Part shown: positions 24,490 through 34,066 of the stretch, piece after piece
Layout of the letters: each line of letters starts with the position of its first letter
Position numbering within the stretch: position 1 is the stretch's first letter
NCBI RefSeq assembly: GCF_036250675.1
Contig: NZ_CP109592.1
Coordinates: forward strand, 9,424,001 to 9,488,000
Direction: 5' to 3'
DNA from: Streptomyces sp. NBC_01689
Lineage (GTDB): Bacteria; Actinomycetota; Actinomycetes; Streptomycetales; Streptomycetaceae
Length of the DNA stretch: 64,000 nt
Made by a program: the position numbers and the translations under genes
Notes under the pieces: model-generated
The model's database searches: none
Seen by the model: the letters and a program-made list of their open reading frames with translations, nothing else
What the model was told of the DNA's origin: nothing

Positions 24490-24877
24490 ACCTACTCCTC
24501 GGTCAACTTGACAGACGTTTCCGTCATTGTGAGCCAGTCAAGTTTAGCTCAGGGAACTGGGCCGCCCGTACGATACCAGCGAACAGGGCAAACGGGGATC
24601 CTCTTTTCTGGACGCGACCCACCGGTGTATCTGTGCAGGTGAGAAGACCTTTCTGTGACCGAAGGAGACCCCAGGGAGAGGATTTCGCGCAGCCGTCGGT
24701 TCCGTTTTCGGCACTTTTCGACTGTCGTGAAGGTTTATTGACTGCCGGTCGCGATGCCGTTTCCAAAAATGTCCTCTGATCAGGACCGCCGGGCATTCCC
24801 CCGGGCCCGCGCCCCCGCAGCCCCGCTCATCCCCCAGCCACCTCGCCACTCTTGATCACGCCGACCAAGGGAGACCT
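24490..24877. other. Divergent intergenic region, XRE-TPR and LuxR-type genes
   Basis: This 388-nt region contains no supported gene. On the minus strand, the complement of 24537-24542 gives TTGACT for the XRE gene. The segment 24523-24543 has GTCA and AGTCA half-sites spaced 9 nt apart. Nothing else stands out. Confidence 0.5.
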
Positions 24878-25336
24878 GTGCGTACGTCAGCGAACCCCAC
24901 ACCCCTGCGCCGCAGCGGCCTTCGGATGCCCGGGAGCGAACAGCGGGGCGTCCACCTCCGACCGACCGCCGAGGACCGGCTGGCGGCCGTCATGCCGCTG
25001 GACGAGCGTCAGCGCAAGCTCGTAGCCCTGCTTCTCGCCGGACACACCGACGCCAGTGCCGCGAGCCGGCTCGGTGTCAGTCCGCGTACGGTGACCAACA
25101 TCCTGCGCTCGCTCATGGACCGTCTCGGCGTCGACAACCGCTTCCAGCTGGGCGTGGCTCTCGGCAGCCGCATTCGCGTCCCCGACCGGTCGAGCCGCGT
25201 GTCCTACGCCGCCTCGTCCCCCTGCGACGGAGGACCCGGTACGGGGCCCAATCCACCTGCGCCGGTCGGCCCCGCATCTGCTGGGGCGACTTCCTCCCGA
25301 CGTCCCTCAAGGCCGTCGATCGATGCCGGGCCGTGA
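24878..25336 (+). CDS. Small LuxR-type HTH DNA-binding protein
   Basis: The 152-residue protein has a LuxR/GerE helix-turn-helix at about residues 38-95 (LDERQRKLVALLLAGHTDASAASRLGVSPRTVTNILRSL, written here as the region's key pattern). A Ser/Pro/Gly-rich tail with no recognisable fold follows. There is no receiver or ligand domain. GTG 24878 follows AGGGAGACC. It is divergent from the XRE-TPR gene and may be its partner or target. The C-terminal 50 residues have low complexity and the real end might differ if the tail is frame-shifted. Confidence 0.75.
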   Translation: MRTSANPTPLRRSGLRMPGSEQRGVHLRPTAEDRLAAVMPLDERQRKLVALLLAGHTDASAASRLGVSPRTVTNILRSLMDRLGVDNRFQLGVALGSRIRVPDRSSRVSYAASSPCDGGPGTGPNPPAPVGPASAGATSSRRPSRPSIDAGP

Positions 25337-25780
25337 AAGACGCCGTGGCCCTGCTCGGATGCCGGAGAGCCGGGAGCCGGACGAACCCTGGGCCGGACCA
25401 GGGAATCCCTCAGCGGTCTCCGTGCCATCGCAGGTCGTCGGCGGCAGGCGCCGGACGGAAAGGGGAGGGACGGAAGGGGAGGGACGGAAGGGGAGGGACA
25501 AGAGGAGACGATTGAGAAGGGACGGAAGAAGGGGGAGGGGCGGAAGGGAACTGGCGACAGCCGCCGACCAGCGGCAGACCGGACGGCGCAAGGCGGCGTG
25601 TCGTTCACGGGCTTCCGCATCCCCGTCTCGGGGGTCCACGAGGACCAGCCGCGCGGCGGGCGGTGATCGAGGACGCCCCGCTCCCTCCACGCACCGGCGC
25701 CGCGCCCGGCGGCGGACACCTGGCTGGGCGAAGCCGGTCATGGGCGCAGCTGACCGGCGATCCTCAGCCAATAATCAGGT
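25337..25780. other. Non-coding stretch with purine minisatellite
   Basis: No credible gene is seen between the LuxR-type gene and the DUF574 methyltransferase. The stretch is dominated by G/A-rich repeats on the plus strand and otherwise ordinary GC-rich DNA. Confidence 0.5.
25456..25498 (+). repeat. 14-bp purine tandem repeat, three copies
   Basis: Three near-perfect copies of CGGAAGGGGAGGGA (the first with one extra A) run head to tail. They are followed by degenerate GGAAG/GGGAGG runs to about 25555. The plus strand is almost pure purine. Confidence 0.85.
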
Positions 25781-26599
25781 CTAGGCCTTCCGGGCCAGAC
25801 CGGCCGCGATGAGGTGTTCCCAGACCGTGAGTTCTCGTGCTTCGCCGCTGTTCCACGGGTTGTCGGTCTCGTCGGGACGCCACAGTGACGCGGGCACGAT
25901 CCCGGGGTCGAGGATCTCCAGGCCGTCCAGCAGGGCGGCGATCTCCGCGTCGGTGCGCCACCGGCCGCGGCCGAAGGTCTGCTGGAGGACCTTCTCGGCC
26001 TCCTCGGTCTCCGGGTTGTTGCCGGAGCGGAAGTGGCTGACGAAGAAGTAGCTTCCGGAGGGGACGTGGTCCCGCCAGTAGCGCACGATGCCGGCCGGGT
26101 CCTCGTCGTCGTTGACGTGGTGGAGGATGGCGCTGAGGATGACGGCGACGGGACGGGTGAAATCGATGAGTTCCCGGGTGTCGGGGTGAGTGCGGATGGC
26201 TTCCGGGTCGCGCACATCGACCGCGACGACGCGGGTCCGGTCGTTGTTCTCCAGCAGGGCCCTGCCGTGGACCAGTACCTGGCGGTCGATGTCGACGTAG
26301 ACGACCCGGGATTCGGGGGCGTGCCGTTGCGCGACCTGGTGGACGTTGTCCGCGGTCGGCAGGCCACTGCCCAGGTCGATGAACTGTCGGATGCCGGTGG
26401 TCTTCGCGATCTCCCTGACCGCCCGGGTCAGGGCCGCGCGGTTGGCGAAGGCGATGGCCACCGATCCGGGCAGGTCGCGTTTGAACACGTCGCCGATCTC
26501 ACGGTCCACGGCGTAGTTGTCCTTGCCGCCGAGCAGGTAGTCGTAGACGCGGGCGATGCTCGGCTTGGCCGGGTCGATGGAGGAGCCTTCGGAGGTCAT
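25781..26599 (-). CDS. SAM-dependent methyltransferase, DUF574 family
   Basis: The 272-residue protein has the hallmarks of the actinomycete DUF574 (Methyltransf_19) family: IDPAKPSIARVYDYLLGGKDNY at the N-terminus, RQFIDLGSGLPTADNVHQVAQ for SAM binding, and VVYVDIDRQVLVHGRALL. ATG 26599 gives the usual MTSEGSSID start; a longer upstream frame is not needed. These proteins are abundant in Streptomyces, and individual substrates are mostly unknown. It appears to be a single-gene unit. Confidence 0.9.
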   Translation of the reverse strand: MTSEGSSIDPAKPSIARVYDYLLGGKDNYAVDREIGDVFKRDLPGSVAIAFANRAALTRAVREIAKTTGIRQFIDLGSGLPTADNVHQVAQRHAPESRVVYVDIDRQVLVHGRALLENNDRTRVVAVDVRDPEAIRTHPDTRELIDFTRPVAVILSAILHHVNDDEDPAGIVRYWRDHVPSGSYFFVSHFRSGNNPETEEAEKVLQQTFGRGRWRTDAEIAALLDGLEILDPGIVPASLWRPDETDNPWNSGEARELTVWEHLIAAGLARKA

Positions 26600-26864
26600 G
26601 GCGGCTATTCTCTCCCGCAACGTCGCCCGCGGACCAGGGCTTTGGGATCTTCCGGCCGACCGGGGTGCGGCAGGAGGACCTGGATGCCCGGGCCCGGTGT
26701 CCAGGCCGCGACCGGACGACGGGGTGACCGGCTTCACCGTGCGGTATGCGGATTTGGTGGATTGTGGCCGCAACCAGCATCAGAACACTGCGAGTTCACG
26801 GCGCTGAGGGTCAGGGCGCGGGCGTGACGGCAGCGACGCCGCAGGGATCGTCCAGGCCCCGGTG

Positions 26865-28232
26865 TCATCCGGAGGCGGCGCGCTTGTCACGGTTCCACTT
26901 CCACCTCCAGAGCGCCGAGAGCCGGGGGTCGTGTTCGAAGCCTGGGTGGGAGAGCGGTGCGAGCCGTTCGATCGCCTTCCCGGTGCGCGGATCGTCTCGC
27001 CGAAGGAGACCGTAGGCGGCGTCGAGCCGCATCGTGAAGTCCTCCTCGTCGAGCAGGGCCGCGAGGGCGTCGGCGACCACCGTGCCACGGTTCGTGCTGT
27101 TCGCGAGGGCCTCGGCCGTGCGGGCCCGCACCTCGGCTTCCGGGTCCCGGAGCAACTCGACGATTGCGTCGGTCAGGCCGGGGCTGACGTCGTCGGCAAC
27201 GACCAGTGTCCGGGCGGCCCGGGCACGGACGGTCCGGTCCTTGTCCCGGGCGAGCACCAGCAGCGCTGCTCGGGCCGCCGCGCCGAGTGGACGGAGGGGT
27301 GTGCCCTCGCCGAGGCCGAGCAGGAGGTCGGGGACCTGGGCGCGGACCTGCGGGGACGGGTGACCGGCGTACCGCAGTCCCACGGACGGCGATTCCCGGT
27401 GCTCCGTCTCGCTCAGGACGCGCAGCACGTCGGCGAGGACGCGAGAGTCGGCTTCCCCCTCCGTGGCCCAGGCGACGAGCAGTTCGGCGGTCTCCTTCTC
27501 GTGGGAGTTCCGCCCACTCGTCGGCGACAGGAGGTGACCGTGCAGGACGTCGAGGACGAATCGGCGATGCTCGGGATCCGGGCTGTGGCGGTGTGCCGTG
27601 AGAGCCGACCAGGTCTGCTTGCTGCGGCGTTCGTTGAGGACCCACAGGGCGGCCGACCGGTCGACATGGTCCCGGTCACCCCGTGCCATGGCCCTGGCCA
27701 CCAACTCGTCGACGGGTGTCAGGAAACGGAAGGCCCATTCCAGGGCGGTGAGGATCGCACCGTGCCCGTCGCGGACCGTGAGGCCGTCGAGCGTCACCTG
27801 CGACGCGCGAGCGTACTCGTCGTCCATCACCCATGCGCGGCACGTGGGGCCCAACCCACGTGTCCTGCGCCTGAGTTCGTTCTCCGCGCCCATCTCGTAC
27901 CAGTGCCGGGCCAGGGCGAGCAGATACGCCCTCTCCGCCTCAGGGAGGCGTAGCCGGGGCTCTCGGCCCAGCACGGCTTCCACCATCGCCGGAGAGCCGC
28001 CGTCGACCGCCCGCCTCAGCGGAGTCGTTCCGTCCGGCAGTCGCCGGTCCGGATCAGCGCCGCCCTCGACGAGCGCCTTCGCGACGGCGGCGTCGTAGGC
28101 GGTGACCGCCAGGCACAACACCGGCAGGCCGTCGTCCGTGACCGTGTCCGGGACCGCCCCCGACTCCAGCAACGCGACCACGGACTCCGTGTCTCCCCGT
28201 CGCACTGCCACTACGAGTGGTCTGCCGCCCAT
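26865..28232 (-). CDS. Ankyrin/HEAT repeat protein
   Basis: The 455-residue protein starts with ankyrin-type repeats (MGGRPLVVAVRRGDTESVVALLESGA, key motif DGTTPLRRAVDGG). It continues with HEAT/armadillo-like helices, including DKDRTVRARAARTLV and DPEAEVRARTAEALA. No catalytic or membrane segment is visible. It is probably a protein-interaction module of unknown purpose. It stands alone, with its start facing the IS3-family element. Confidence 0.8.
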   Translation of the reverse strand: MGGRPLVVAVRRGDTESVVALLESGAVPDTVTDDGLPVLCLAVTAYDAAVAKALVEGGADPDRRLPDGTTPLRRAVDGGSPAMVEAVLGREPRLRLPEAERAYLLALARHWYEMGAENELRRRTRGLGPTCRAWVMDDEYARASQVTLDGLTVRDGHGAILTALEWAFRFLTPVDELVARAMARGDRDHVDRSAALWVLNERRSKQTWSALTAHRHSPDPEHRRFVLDVLHGHLLSPTSGRNSHEKETAELLVAWATEGEADSRVLADVLRVLSETEHRESPSVGLRYAGHPSPQVRAQVPDLLLGLGEGTPLRPLGAAARAALLVLARDKDRTVRARAARTLVVADDVSPGLTDAIVELLRDPEAEVRARTAEALANSTNRGTVVADALAALLDEEDFTMRLDAAYGLLRRDDPRTGKAIERLAPLSHPGFEHDPRLSALWRWKWNRDKRAASG

Positions 28233-28503
28233 GGTCCGCCGCGCCCCCCTCTCCCAAGAACCGCCGGCCGATGAACCCGCCCCGGGGTGCCGGCTGATGC
28301 CTGCCTTGTTCCGTCACCCCGCGCACCGCATGGCGGCGGCAACCCGACGCGTGCCACGATAGTCGGCGGGATGACGCCGAGGTCTGTGCATGAGGTCGGG
28401 GCCGGTGCTCGAAGTCCGGGCCGTGGTACGGGGGGCCTCCCCCTGAGTGGTGGACACGCTGATACTGGATCTGCTTGATCCGGAGGAAGCGAGAACACCG
28501 CCG

Positions 28504-28848
28504 ATGGCGATGAAGGACTACTCAGACGAGTTCAAGGCCGATGCCGTGGCCCTGTACGAGTCCACACCCGGGGCCACCTACAAGAGCATCGCTGCCGACC
28601 TGGGCATCAACCGGGCCACCCTGCGCGAGTGGGTGCTGCGGGACCGCGAACGCCGCGGTGTCACCGCCACGGCTGCAAAGCCGGCCGTCCAACCGGGGGC
28701 GGCGGTGCCCTCCGACGCTCCGGACGAGCGGATCCGGCAGTTGGAGGCCCGGGTGGCCGAGCTCGAGGCGAGTGAGCGGAAGCTCGCGACCGAGCGGGAC
28801 ATCCTCCGCAAGGCGGCCAAGTATTTCGCCGGAGAGACGAACTGGTGA
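28504..28848 (+). CDS. IS3-family transposase OrfA
   Basis: The 114-residue protein has the HTH of IS3 OrfA proteins (YSDEFKADAVALYESTPGATYKSIAADLGI region). A leucine-zipper-like coiled coil follows (IRQLEARVAELEASERKL) and the protein ends RDILRKAAKYFAGETNW. ATG 28504 is used; an earlier GTG is less likely. OrfB starts in a GTGA overlap rather than by the more usual -1 frameshift. Confidence 0.9.
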   Translation: MAMKDYSDEFKADAVALYESTPGATYKSIAADLGINRATLREWVLRDRERRGVTATAAKPAVQPGAAVPSDAPDERIRQLEARVAELEASERKLATERDILRKAAKYFAGETNW

Positions 28849-29741
28849 TCAGCCGCTTCCAGTTCGTCGACGACCACCGGGACACCTACGAGGTGAAGCG
28901 GCTCTGCCACGTCCTGGACGTGAACCGGTCCAGCTACTACAAGTGGCTCGCCGGCGCCGAGGCCCGGGCCGCCCGGCAGCACAAGGACCGGATCCTGGCC
29001 GAGGAGATCCGCGAGATCCACGGCGAGTCCGGCGGCGCCTACGGCTCCCCGCGAGTGACCGCCGAGCTCCGCGAGAAAGGACGGCGGGTCAACGAAAAGC
29101 GGGTCGCCCAGATCATGCGGACGTTCTCGATCACCGGCATCCGCCTGCGCAGACGCGTGCGCACCACTGTCCCGGACCCGGCAGCCTCACCGGTTGCGGA
29201 CCTCTTCCAGCGGGACTTCACCGCCGCCGATCCGGGACGGAAGTACATGGGCGACATCACGTATCTCCCGCTCGCCGGCGGGGAGTTCCTCTATCTCGCG
29301 ACCGTACTGGACTGCTTCAGCCGCAAGGTCGTCGGCTGGTCCATCGCCGACCACATGCGCACCGGCCTGGTCGCCGACGCGCTACGGATGGCAGCCTCGA
29401 CCCGCGGCCGCCTCGACGGCGCCGTGTTCCATTCCGACCACGGGGCCCAATACGGATCCCGGGCCTTCGCCGGCCTCTGCGACCAGCTCGGGGTCACCCG
29501 CTCGATGGGCGCGGTCGGCACCAGCGCCGACAACGCGGCCTGCGAAAGCTTCCACGCCTCCCTGAAACGCGAGACCCTCCAGGGCGCCCACGACTATGGT
29601 GACGCCGCCACCTGCCGCCGGACCGTCTTCGCCTGGCTGACCCGCTACAACACCCGCCGCCGGCACTCCGCCAACGGCCACCTCAGCCCCAACGAATACG
29701 AACACCGACACCACACCGCTAAGCTCACGCTCGCCGCGTGA
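28845..29741 (+). CDS. IS3-family transposase OrfB (DDE integrase)
   Basis: The 298-residue catalytic subunit has an HTH_21 region (HGESGGAYGSPRVTAEL) and an rve integrase core. The core carries the DDE residues in YMGDITYL, FHSDHGAQYGS and ADNAACESFHASLK. It ends TRYNTRRRHSANGHLSP, as in IS3/IS150-like elements. GTG 28845 overlaps the OrfA stop. The frame is complete, so the element may still be active. Confidence 0.92.
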   Translation: MISRFQFVDDHRDTYEVKRLCHVLDVNRSSYYKWLAGAEARAARQHKDRILAEEIREIHGESGGAYGSPRVTAELREKGRRVNEKRVAQIMRTFSITGIRLRRRVRTTVPDPAASPVADLFQRDFTAADPGRKYMGDITYLPLAGGEFLYLATVLDCFSRKVVGWSIADHMRTGLVADALRMAASTRGRLDGAVFHSDHGAQYGSRAFAGLCDQLGVTRSMGAVGTSADNAACESFHASLKRETLQGAHDYGDAATCRRTVFAWLTRYNTRRRHSANGHLSPNEYEHRHHTAKLTLAA

Positions 29742-29923
29742 TCAATAACCGCGTGCCCACCTTCACGGGGGAAGGCCCCGGAGCCGACCAACCATCCCGC
29801 GAGCGCTCCGCACGGCGAAACCGCCAGGTCGGACGCTCGGTCGGCCGACCGTCCGGTCAGGGGGGTGCAGCGGTACCCTCCCTCGCGAAGACTCCAGCAC
29901 AGCCGGGAAGCAGACTCGTTCCT

Positions 29924-30277
29924 GTGGGCGCACTCCTGCCATTCCTGATCTTCGTCGCGATCCTCGCCGTCGTCCTGGGCTTCTTCGTATGGCTGGCATC
30001 CCGTGTGCGTCGCCGTGGCCTCGCAGGCGGGGCGATGAGTGCGGCCTTGGCCTCGTACGAGGAGGCGTTCCGTGTCACGGCCCACGATTCCCACGTGGAG
30101 ATCCGAGCTCAAGCGGAGCGAAAGGCGCCGGTCCTGTCGCCTGACGGTCACTGGAGGCGAAGCCCTGGCGAAACCGCTCGCGCGGGGGCAGAGGTCCGCA
30201 GGTCCCGTCGGCCGCGCCTTCGCCGATCACGACGCGGTCTCGGACGCTGGGTCGATCGGGCGAGGCGCGGCCGTTGA
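29924..30277 (+). CDS. Small single-pass membrane protein
   Basis: The 117-residue product has one N-terminal membrane helix (VGALLPFLIFVAILAVVLGFFVWLA), a basic RVRRR stop-transfer, then a soluble segment AALASYEEAFRVTAHDSHVEIR. The Arg-rich last 40 residues look like read-through of non-coding DNA and may reflect a lost stop. A longer frame from 29738 begins inside the IS and is not believed. The IS3 element lies 160 nt upstream and may have displaced the native promoter. Function unknown. Confidence 0.5.
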   Translation: MGALLPFLIFVAILAVVLGFFVWLASRVRRRGLAGGAMSAALASYEEAFRVTAHDSHVEIRAQAERKAPVLSPDGHWRRSPGETARAGAEVRRSRRPRLRRSRRGLGRWVDRARRGR

Positions 30278-30423
30278 CCAGCGGAGGCGCGAGCGCGGAT
30301 GACCCGCTTCCAACGCGGCGCATCTTTGCGGGTGTTCCGGTGCCGACCAGCAGATGCCGGGGCCGTCGAATGCGGAACGGGACGCGGATGCCGAGGCCCC
30401 ACCCGCGCGCCCGGTCCCGGCCG

Positions 30424-31830
30424 TCAGAGGGCGGGGTGCTGGTTTCGGACCGGGCTGAGTGTCTCCAGCAGTGAGGCGATGTGCAGGATGGTCGACTCGG
30501 CGTACCAGGCGCCGACCAGTTGCACGCCGATGGGCATGCCGTCGCTGGTCGTGCCGAACCGCATGGACAGGGCCGGAAGTCCGGTCAGGCTGAACGGGAC
30601 GGTCGTCGAACTGACGTGGAAGGGGCCGACCGTCTGGCCATCGAGGACGAACTCTCCGAGCGCGTGCTCGTGTGCGGGGATCGTCGTGACGGGAAGCAGC
30701 AGGACGTCGTGCTCGTGGAAGTACTCCGCGAAGCCGTCCCGGAGCCGCTCGACACCCTGCTCGGCCAGGACGTAGTCCTCCACGGACCTGTCGGGTGTGG
30801 CGAGCAGGGTCTTGGAGTAGGTGAACATCTCGTCCTCGTGACCTGCGGTGATCTCCTGGACGGCCGGCTTCATCTCCATGATGTGCTGCCGGGAGAAGAG
30901 GTCGAGGGGGTTGTCCCGTTCGAGAGCCGGGATGTCGACGGACTCGACCCCGAATCCCGACCCCCGCAATGCGTCGGCCGCGTTCCGCACGGTGGCCGCG
31001 ACCTCCGGGTCGACCGGGCCGAGCCCGGAATCGACCAGCCAGCCGACACGGACGCTCCGGTCCGGTGAAACGCCCGGCCCGGTGTCGTACTCGGGCGGGA
31101 GCACGGAGAACCCGTCGATACCGTCAGGGCCCGCCACCAGCGAATACGCCAGCGCCACATCGCGGACGGTGCGGGCCATGGGGCCGGCGTGCCAGTCACG
31201 GCGCGGTGCCCGCGGCCAGAATCCCGTCATCGGGATGCGCCCGTGCGTCGGCTTGAGCGCTGCGATACCGGTGTCGGCAGCGGGCCCGCGCACCGAGATG
31301 GACAGGTCGCTGCCGAGACCGAGCGGCGACATCCCGGCGGCGATGGCCGCGGACTCCCCGCCGCTCGAACCTCCGGACGAGCGGTTGAGGTCCCAGGGAT
31401 TGTTCGTCCTGCCCGTCAGGAGGTTGTCGGACTCGACCCAGTACGAGAACTCCGGGAGATTCGTCTTCGCCAGCAGGATCGCGCCCGCCCGCTTCAAGCG
31501 CGCCACGGCGGTGGCGTCCGTGCTGGGGATACGCCCCGCGAAGACCGGCGAACCGCGCTGGGTGAGCACGCCTGCGGTGTCGAAGCCGTCCTTGACGGTG
31601 AAGGGCACGCCATGGAGCGGACCCACCGGTACACCTGCCGCGAGGTCCGCGTCCGCATCCTTTGCAGCGTCGAGCGCACCGTCGGCGAGCGTCACGATCG
31701 CGTTCACGCGAGGATTGGTCGCCTCGATCCGGTCGAGGTGCGCCTGGACCACCTCGACGGAGGAGACCTTCCTCGTGCGGATCAGCTCGGCGAGTTCGGT
31801 CGCGTCGGAGTGGATGAGGGCGGTCGCCAT
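30424..31830 (-). CDS. Amidase signature family hydrolase
   Basis: The 468-residue enzyme has the Ser-Ser-Lys amidase core: the catalytic Lys in PFTVKDGFDTAG, the Gly/Ser-rich loop SSGGSSGGESAAIAAG, and the nucleophile region around DLSISVRGPAADTGI followed by ALKPTHGRIP. It should hydrolyse a carboxamide; the substrate cannot be read from sequence. Length is usual for GatA-like stand-alone amidases. ATG 31830 follows GAAGGGAA. An AT-rich promoter-like stretch lies just upstream at 31840-31870. Confidence 0.9.
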   Translation of the reverse strand: MATALIHSDATELAELIRTRKVSSVEVVQAHLDRIEATNPRVNAIVTLADGALDAAKDADADLAAGVPVGPLHGVPFTVKDGFDTAGVLTQRGSPVFAGRIPSTDATAVARLKRAGAILLAKTNLPEFSYWVESDNLLTGRTNNPWDLNRSSGGSSGGESAAIAAGMSPLGLGSDLSISVRGPAADTGIAALKPTHGRIPMTGFWPRAPRRDWHAGPMARTVRDVALAYSLVAGPDGIDGFSVLPPEYDTGPGVSPDRSVRVGWLVDSGLGPVDPEVAATVRNAADALRGSGFGVESVDIPALERDNPLDLFSRQHIMEMKPAVQEITAGHEDEMFTYSKTLLATPDRSVEDYVLAEQGVERLRDGFAEYFHEHDVLLLPVTTIPAHEHALGEFVLDGQTVGPFHVSSTTVPFSLTGLPALSMRFGTTSDGMPIGVQLVGAWYAESTILHIASLLETLSPVRNQHPAL

Positions 31831-32691
31831 GATGCAGTTCCCTTCATATCTACATATACCGCATCACTATCCAGTCGAATTTCCGCTTCGGACGGCGCGA
31901 CGCGCCGCCGTGCTGTGGAGCGGACCCGCTCCGGCCCCTCGAAGTCGGGAGGCCGACTTCGAAACGACGTCGGCCGCAGTCGGCAGACGTCGGACCCGCA
32001 CTCTTGCCGTACATGACACGATTCCAGGGGGCGGGGCCCCAGCCCTACGGCCAAGGCGGCGGAACTGTGCGACGTATGGTCGGCACCAAAGCAGGCCGGC
32101 GTCCTACTTCCTCTTGCGCGACCGGCCGCGCCCTTCCCTCGTGGCACAGGCCGCGTCCGCACGCCTGACGACCAGCCTCGATCGGGCCGCTGTCACACAG
32201 CTGCCACGCCCCACGCGCCACCGCGTCCCTCCGCATGTCACGATGCTGGCGAGCGCCCCGCCACGCACTGCACAGCACGGGGAGCTCTCGGCCGTGCGCA
32301 GCTGCTCCGCCCCCGTCGGCGGCTGCGCACGGCACCCCGTTCACCGAGGTCCAGCAGCGACGAACGGCACGCCGATCGAGGTCGCGAACACGACCGTGGC
32401 ATCGATGCCAGGGGTGATGGGCGCCGCGGGGAGTCCGCGCCCTGGTCTGCTGCTATAGGCCGTCGCCCTCGATTCAGTGAGCCACCAGGGTCGAGCAAGG
32501 CGAAGCAGGGCGGCCCCATCGTTTCCATGAGTCCCCGTTTCTTCGCCCTCGAAGGGCCGGGGGACGACGTCCGTCGGGCGGTCGCCATGAAGCACACGTC
32601 AGTCGGCACATCATCGGCCATACGTTCCGAAAATTGCTTGCAGCGCCTGCCTGGAGTGCAGACATGACAGCCTCGCTGCAGGAGATCACTC
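31831..32691. other. 861-nt stretch without a supported gene
   Basis: Overlapping long frames on both strands lack family features or ribosome-binding sites. A short AT-rich patch near 31845-31875 may hold the amidase promoter. The rest may be decayed coding DNA, since a truncated GNAT follows. Confidence 0.4.
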
Positions 32692-32967
32692 ATGGGATTC
32701 TTCGCCATCGACTGGACCGGCGAAGGCACCGACTTCCGCTCCGGACTCTGGCGGCTCGACATCGCGGACGGGCAGCAGGGCCGAGGTTACGGACGCTTCG
32801 CAGTGCAGTCCGTAGCCGGCGAGATCCGGCGACGAGGCGGCACCCGGCTGACGACCACGTGGCATCCCGGAGCAGACGGCCCAGCAGGCTTCTGTCTGGC
32901 ACTCGGCTTCCAGCCGACAGGAGAGACCAGCGGAGACCAGACGGTGGGCGTGCTGGCACTGAACTGA
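32692..32967 (+). CDS. Truncated GNAT acetyltransferase
   Basis: The 91-residue product matches only the second half of a GNAT fold. The acetyl-CoA-binding motif A, QQGRGYGRFAVQ, and the late GFCLALGFQPTGE strand-loop are present. The N-terminal strands and first helices of a typical 140-170-residue GNAT are absent. AGGAG precedes the ATG at 32692, so it may still be translated. Most likely it is a remnant. Confidence 0.55.
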   Translation: MGFFAIDWTGEGTDFRSGLWRLDIADGQQGRGYGRFAVQSVAGEIRRRGGTRLTTTWHPGADGPAGFCLALGFQPTGETSGDQTVGVLALN

Positions 32968-33142
32968 CCCCGAGGAACTGCCGCCCCAGCGCTCACGCAC
33001 GCGTTGAGCGACCCTCCGTCGAGCTCTCGGACACCTCGATGCCCGCCAATTTCGTTGAGCCCACACCCTGCCATGGTGTTGGCTGGCGGCACCGAATTGT
33101 CAGTACCGCAGGTGTCCGCTCGACTGGAGCAGGGGGTTCAAC

Positions 33143-33934
33143 GTGCAGGACATTGTTGTCGACCCGGTCGCCCACAATCGGGCAGCCTGGGACAAGTATG
33201 TCCAAGAGGGCAACGAGTGGTCGACGCCGGTGAGTTCCGAGGAGGTCGAGCGCGCTCGCGCGGGCGACTGGTCGATCGTTCTCATCGGGCGTGAGCCGGT
33301 CGACCGCTCCTGGCTGCCGACGGACCTGACCGGCAAGGACGTGTTGTGCCTCGCCTCCGGCGGTGGCCAGCAGGGTCCGATCCTCGCCGCCGCGGGCGCG
33401 CGGGTCACCGTATTCGACAACTCACCCCGCCAACTCGGCCAGGACCAGATGGTGGCGGCGCGTGACGGACTCGAACTCCGCACCGTCCTGGGCGACATGC
33501 GCGACCTCAGCGCCTTCGGCGACGCAACGTTCGACGTCGTGTTCCATCCGGTCTCCAACTTGTTCGTACCGGACGTGGCACCGGTGTGGCGTGAGTGCTT
33601 CCGCGTCCTGCGACCCGGCGGAACTCTGCTCGCGGGCTTCCTCAACCCTGATGCGTACTTGTTCGACCACGAGGCGCTCGACGAGCGCGGCGAGCTGATC
33701 GTCGTGCACAAGCTGCCCTACAGCGATGTCACGCAGTACTCCGCCGAAGAACGCGCCACGAAGTTCGGTGCGGATGCCGCTCTGGAATACAGCCACACCC
33801 TCACCGACCAGATCGGCGGGCAACTCGCCGCGGGTTTCGTCCTCACCGGCTTCGCGGAAGCGCCGCACCAGTCCAACGCGTCCGCTCCCTACATGTCGAA
33901 CTACTTTGCGACGCGGGCGGTCAAGCCGGGCTGA
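33143..33934 (+). CDS. Class I SAM-dependent methyltransferase
   Basis: The 263-residue protein has a methyltransferase core: VLCLASGGGQQGPILAAAGA as motif I, VTVFDNSPRQLGQDQ with the ribose-binding Asp, and FDVVFHPVSNLFV further on. RVLRPGGTLLAGF marks motif IV. The N-terminus HNRAAWDKYVQEGNEWS is typical of this family in actinomycetes. GTG 33143 follows GGAGCAGGG. It appears monocistronic. Substrate unknown. Confidence 0.88.
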   Translation: MQDIVVDPVAHNRAAWDKYVQEGNEWSTPVSSEEVERARAGDWSIVLIGREPVDRSWLPTDLTGKDVLCLASGGGQQGPILAAAGARVTVFDNSPRQLGQDQMVAARDGLELRTVLGDMRDLSAFGDATFDVVFHPVSNLFVPDVAPVWRECFRVLRPGGTLLAGFLNPDAYLFDHEALDERGELIVVHKLPYSDVTQYSAEERATKFGADAALEYSHTLTDQIGGQLAAGFVLTGFAEAPHQSNASAPYMSNYFATRAVKPG

Positions 33935-34066
33935 TCCAACCGTCGGGCCGACCGAGTCGGCCGCGTTCTACTAGTAGGGCCAAGGGGAGCGCTGTGCCGG
34001 ACCGACCCGCCATTGACGTATGAAGTCCTGTCGGCCCCCAGCTCCGCGCCGGGGGCCGGTGGTCTG

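Larger units (their letters stand above)
28444..29765 (+). mobile_element. IS3-family insertion sequence
   Basis: The element encodes OrfA and OrfB. It is bounded by imperfect inverted repeats: TGAGTGGTGGACACGC at 28444-28459 and GCGTGCCCACCTTCA at 29751-29765, both starting TGA on their outer edge. Outer C-runs extend the similarity on both sides. No clear target duplication is seen, so the exact tips are approximate. The element looks intact. Confidence 0.8.

Noticed and set aside
25456..25498. CRISPR-like array
   Set aside because: The 14-bp repeats are contiguous without spacers; it is a simple minisatellite.
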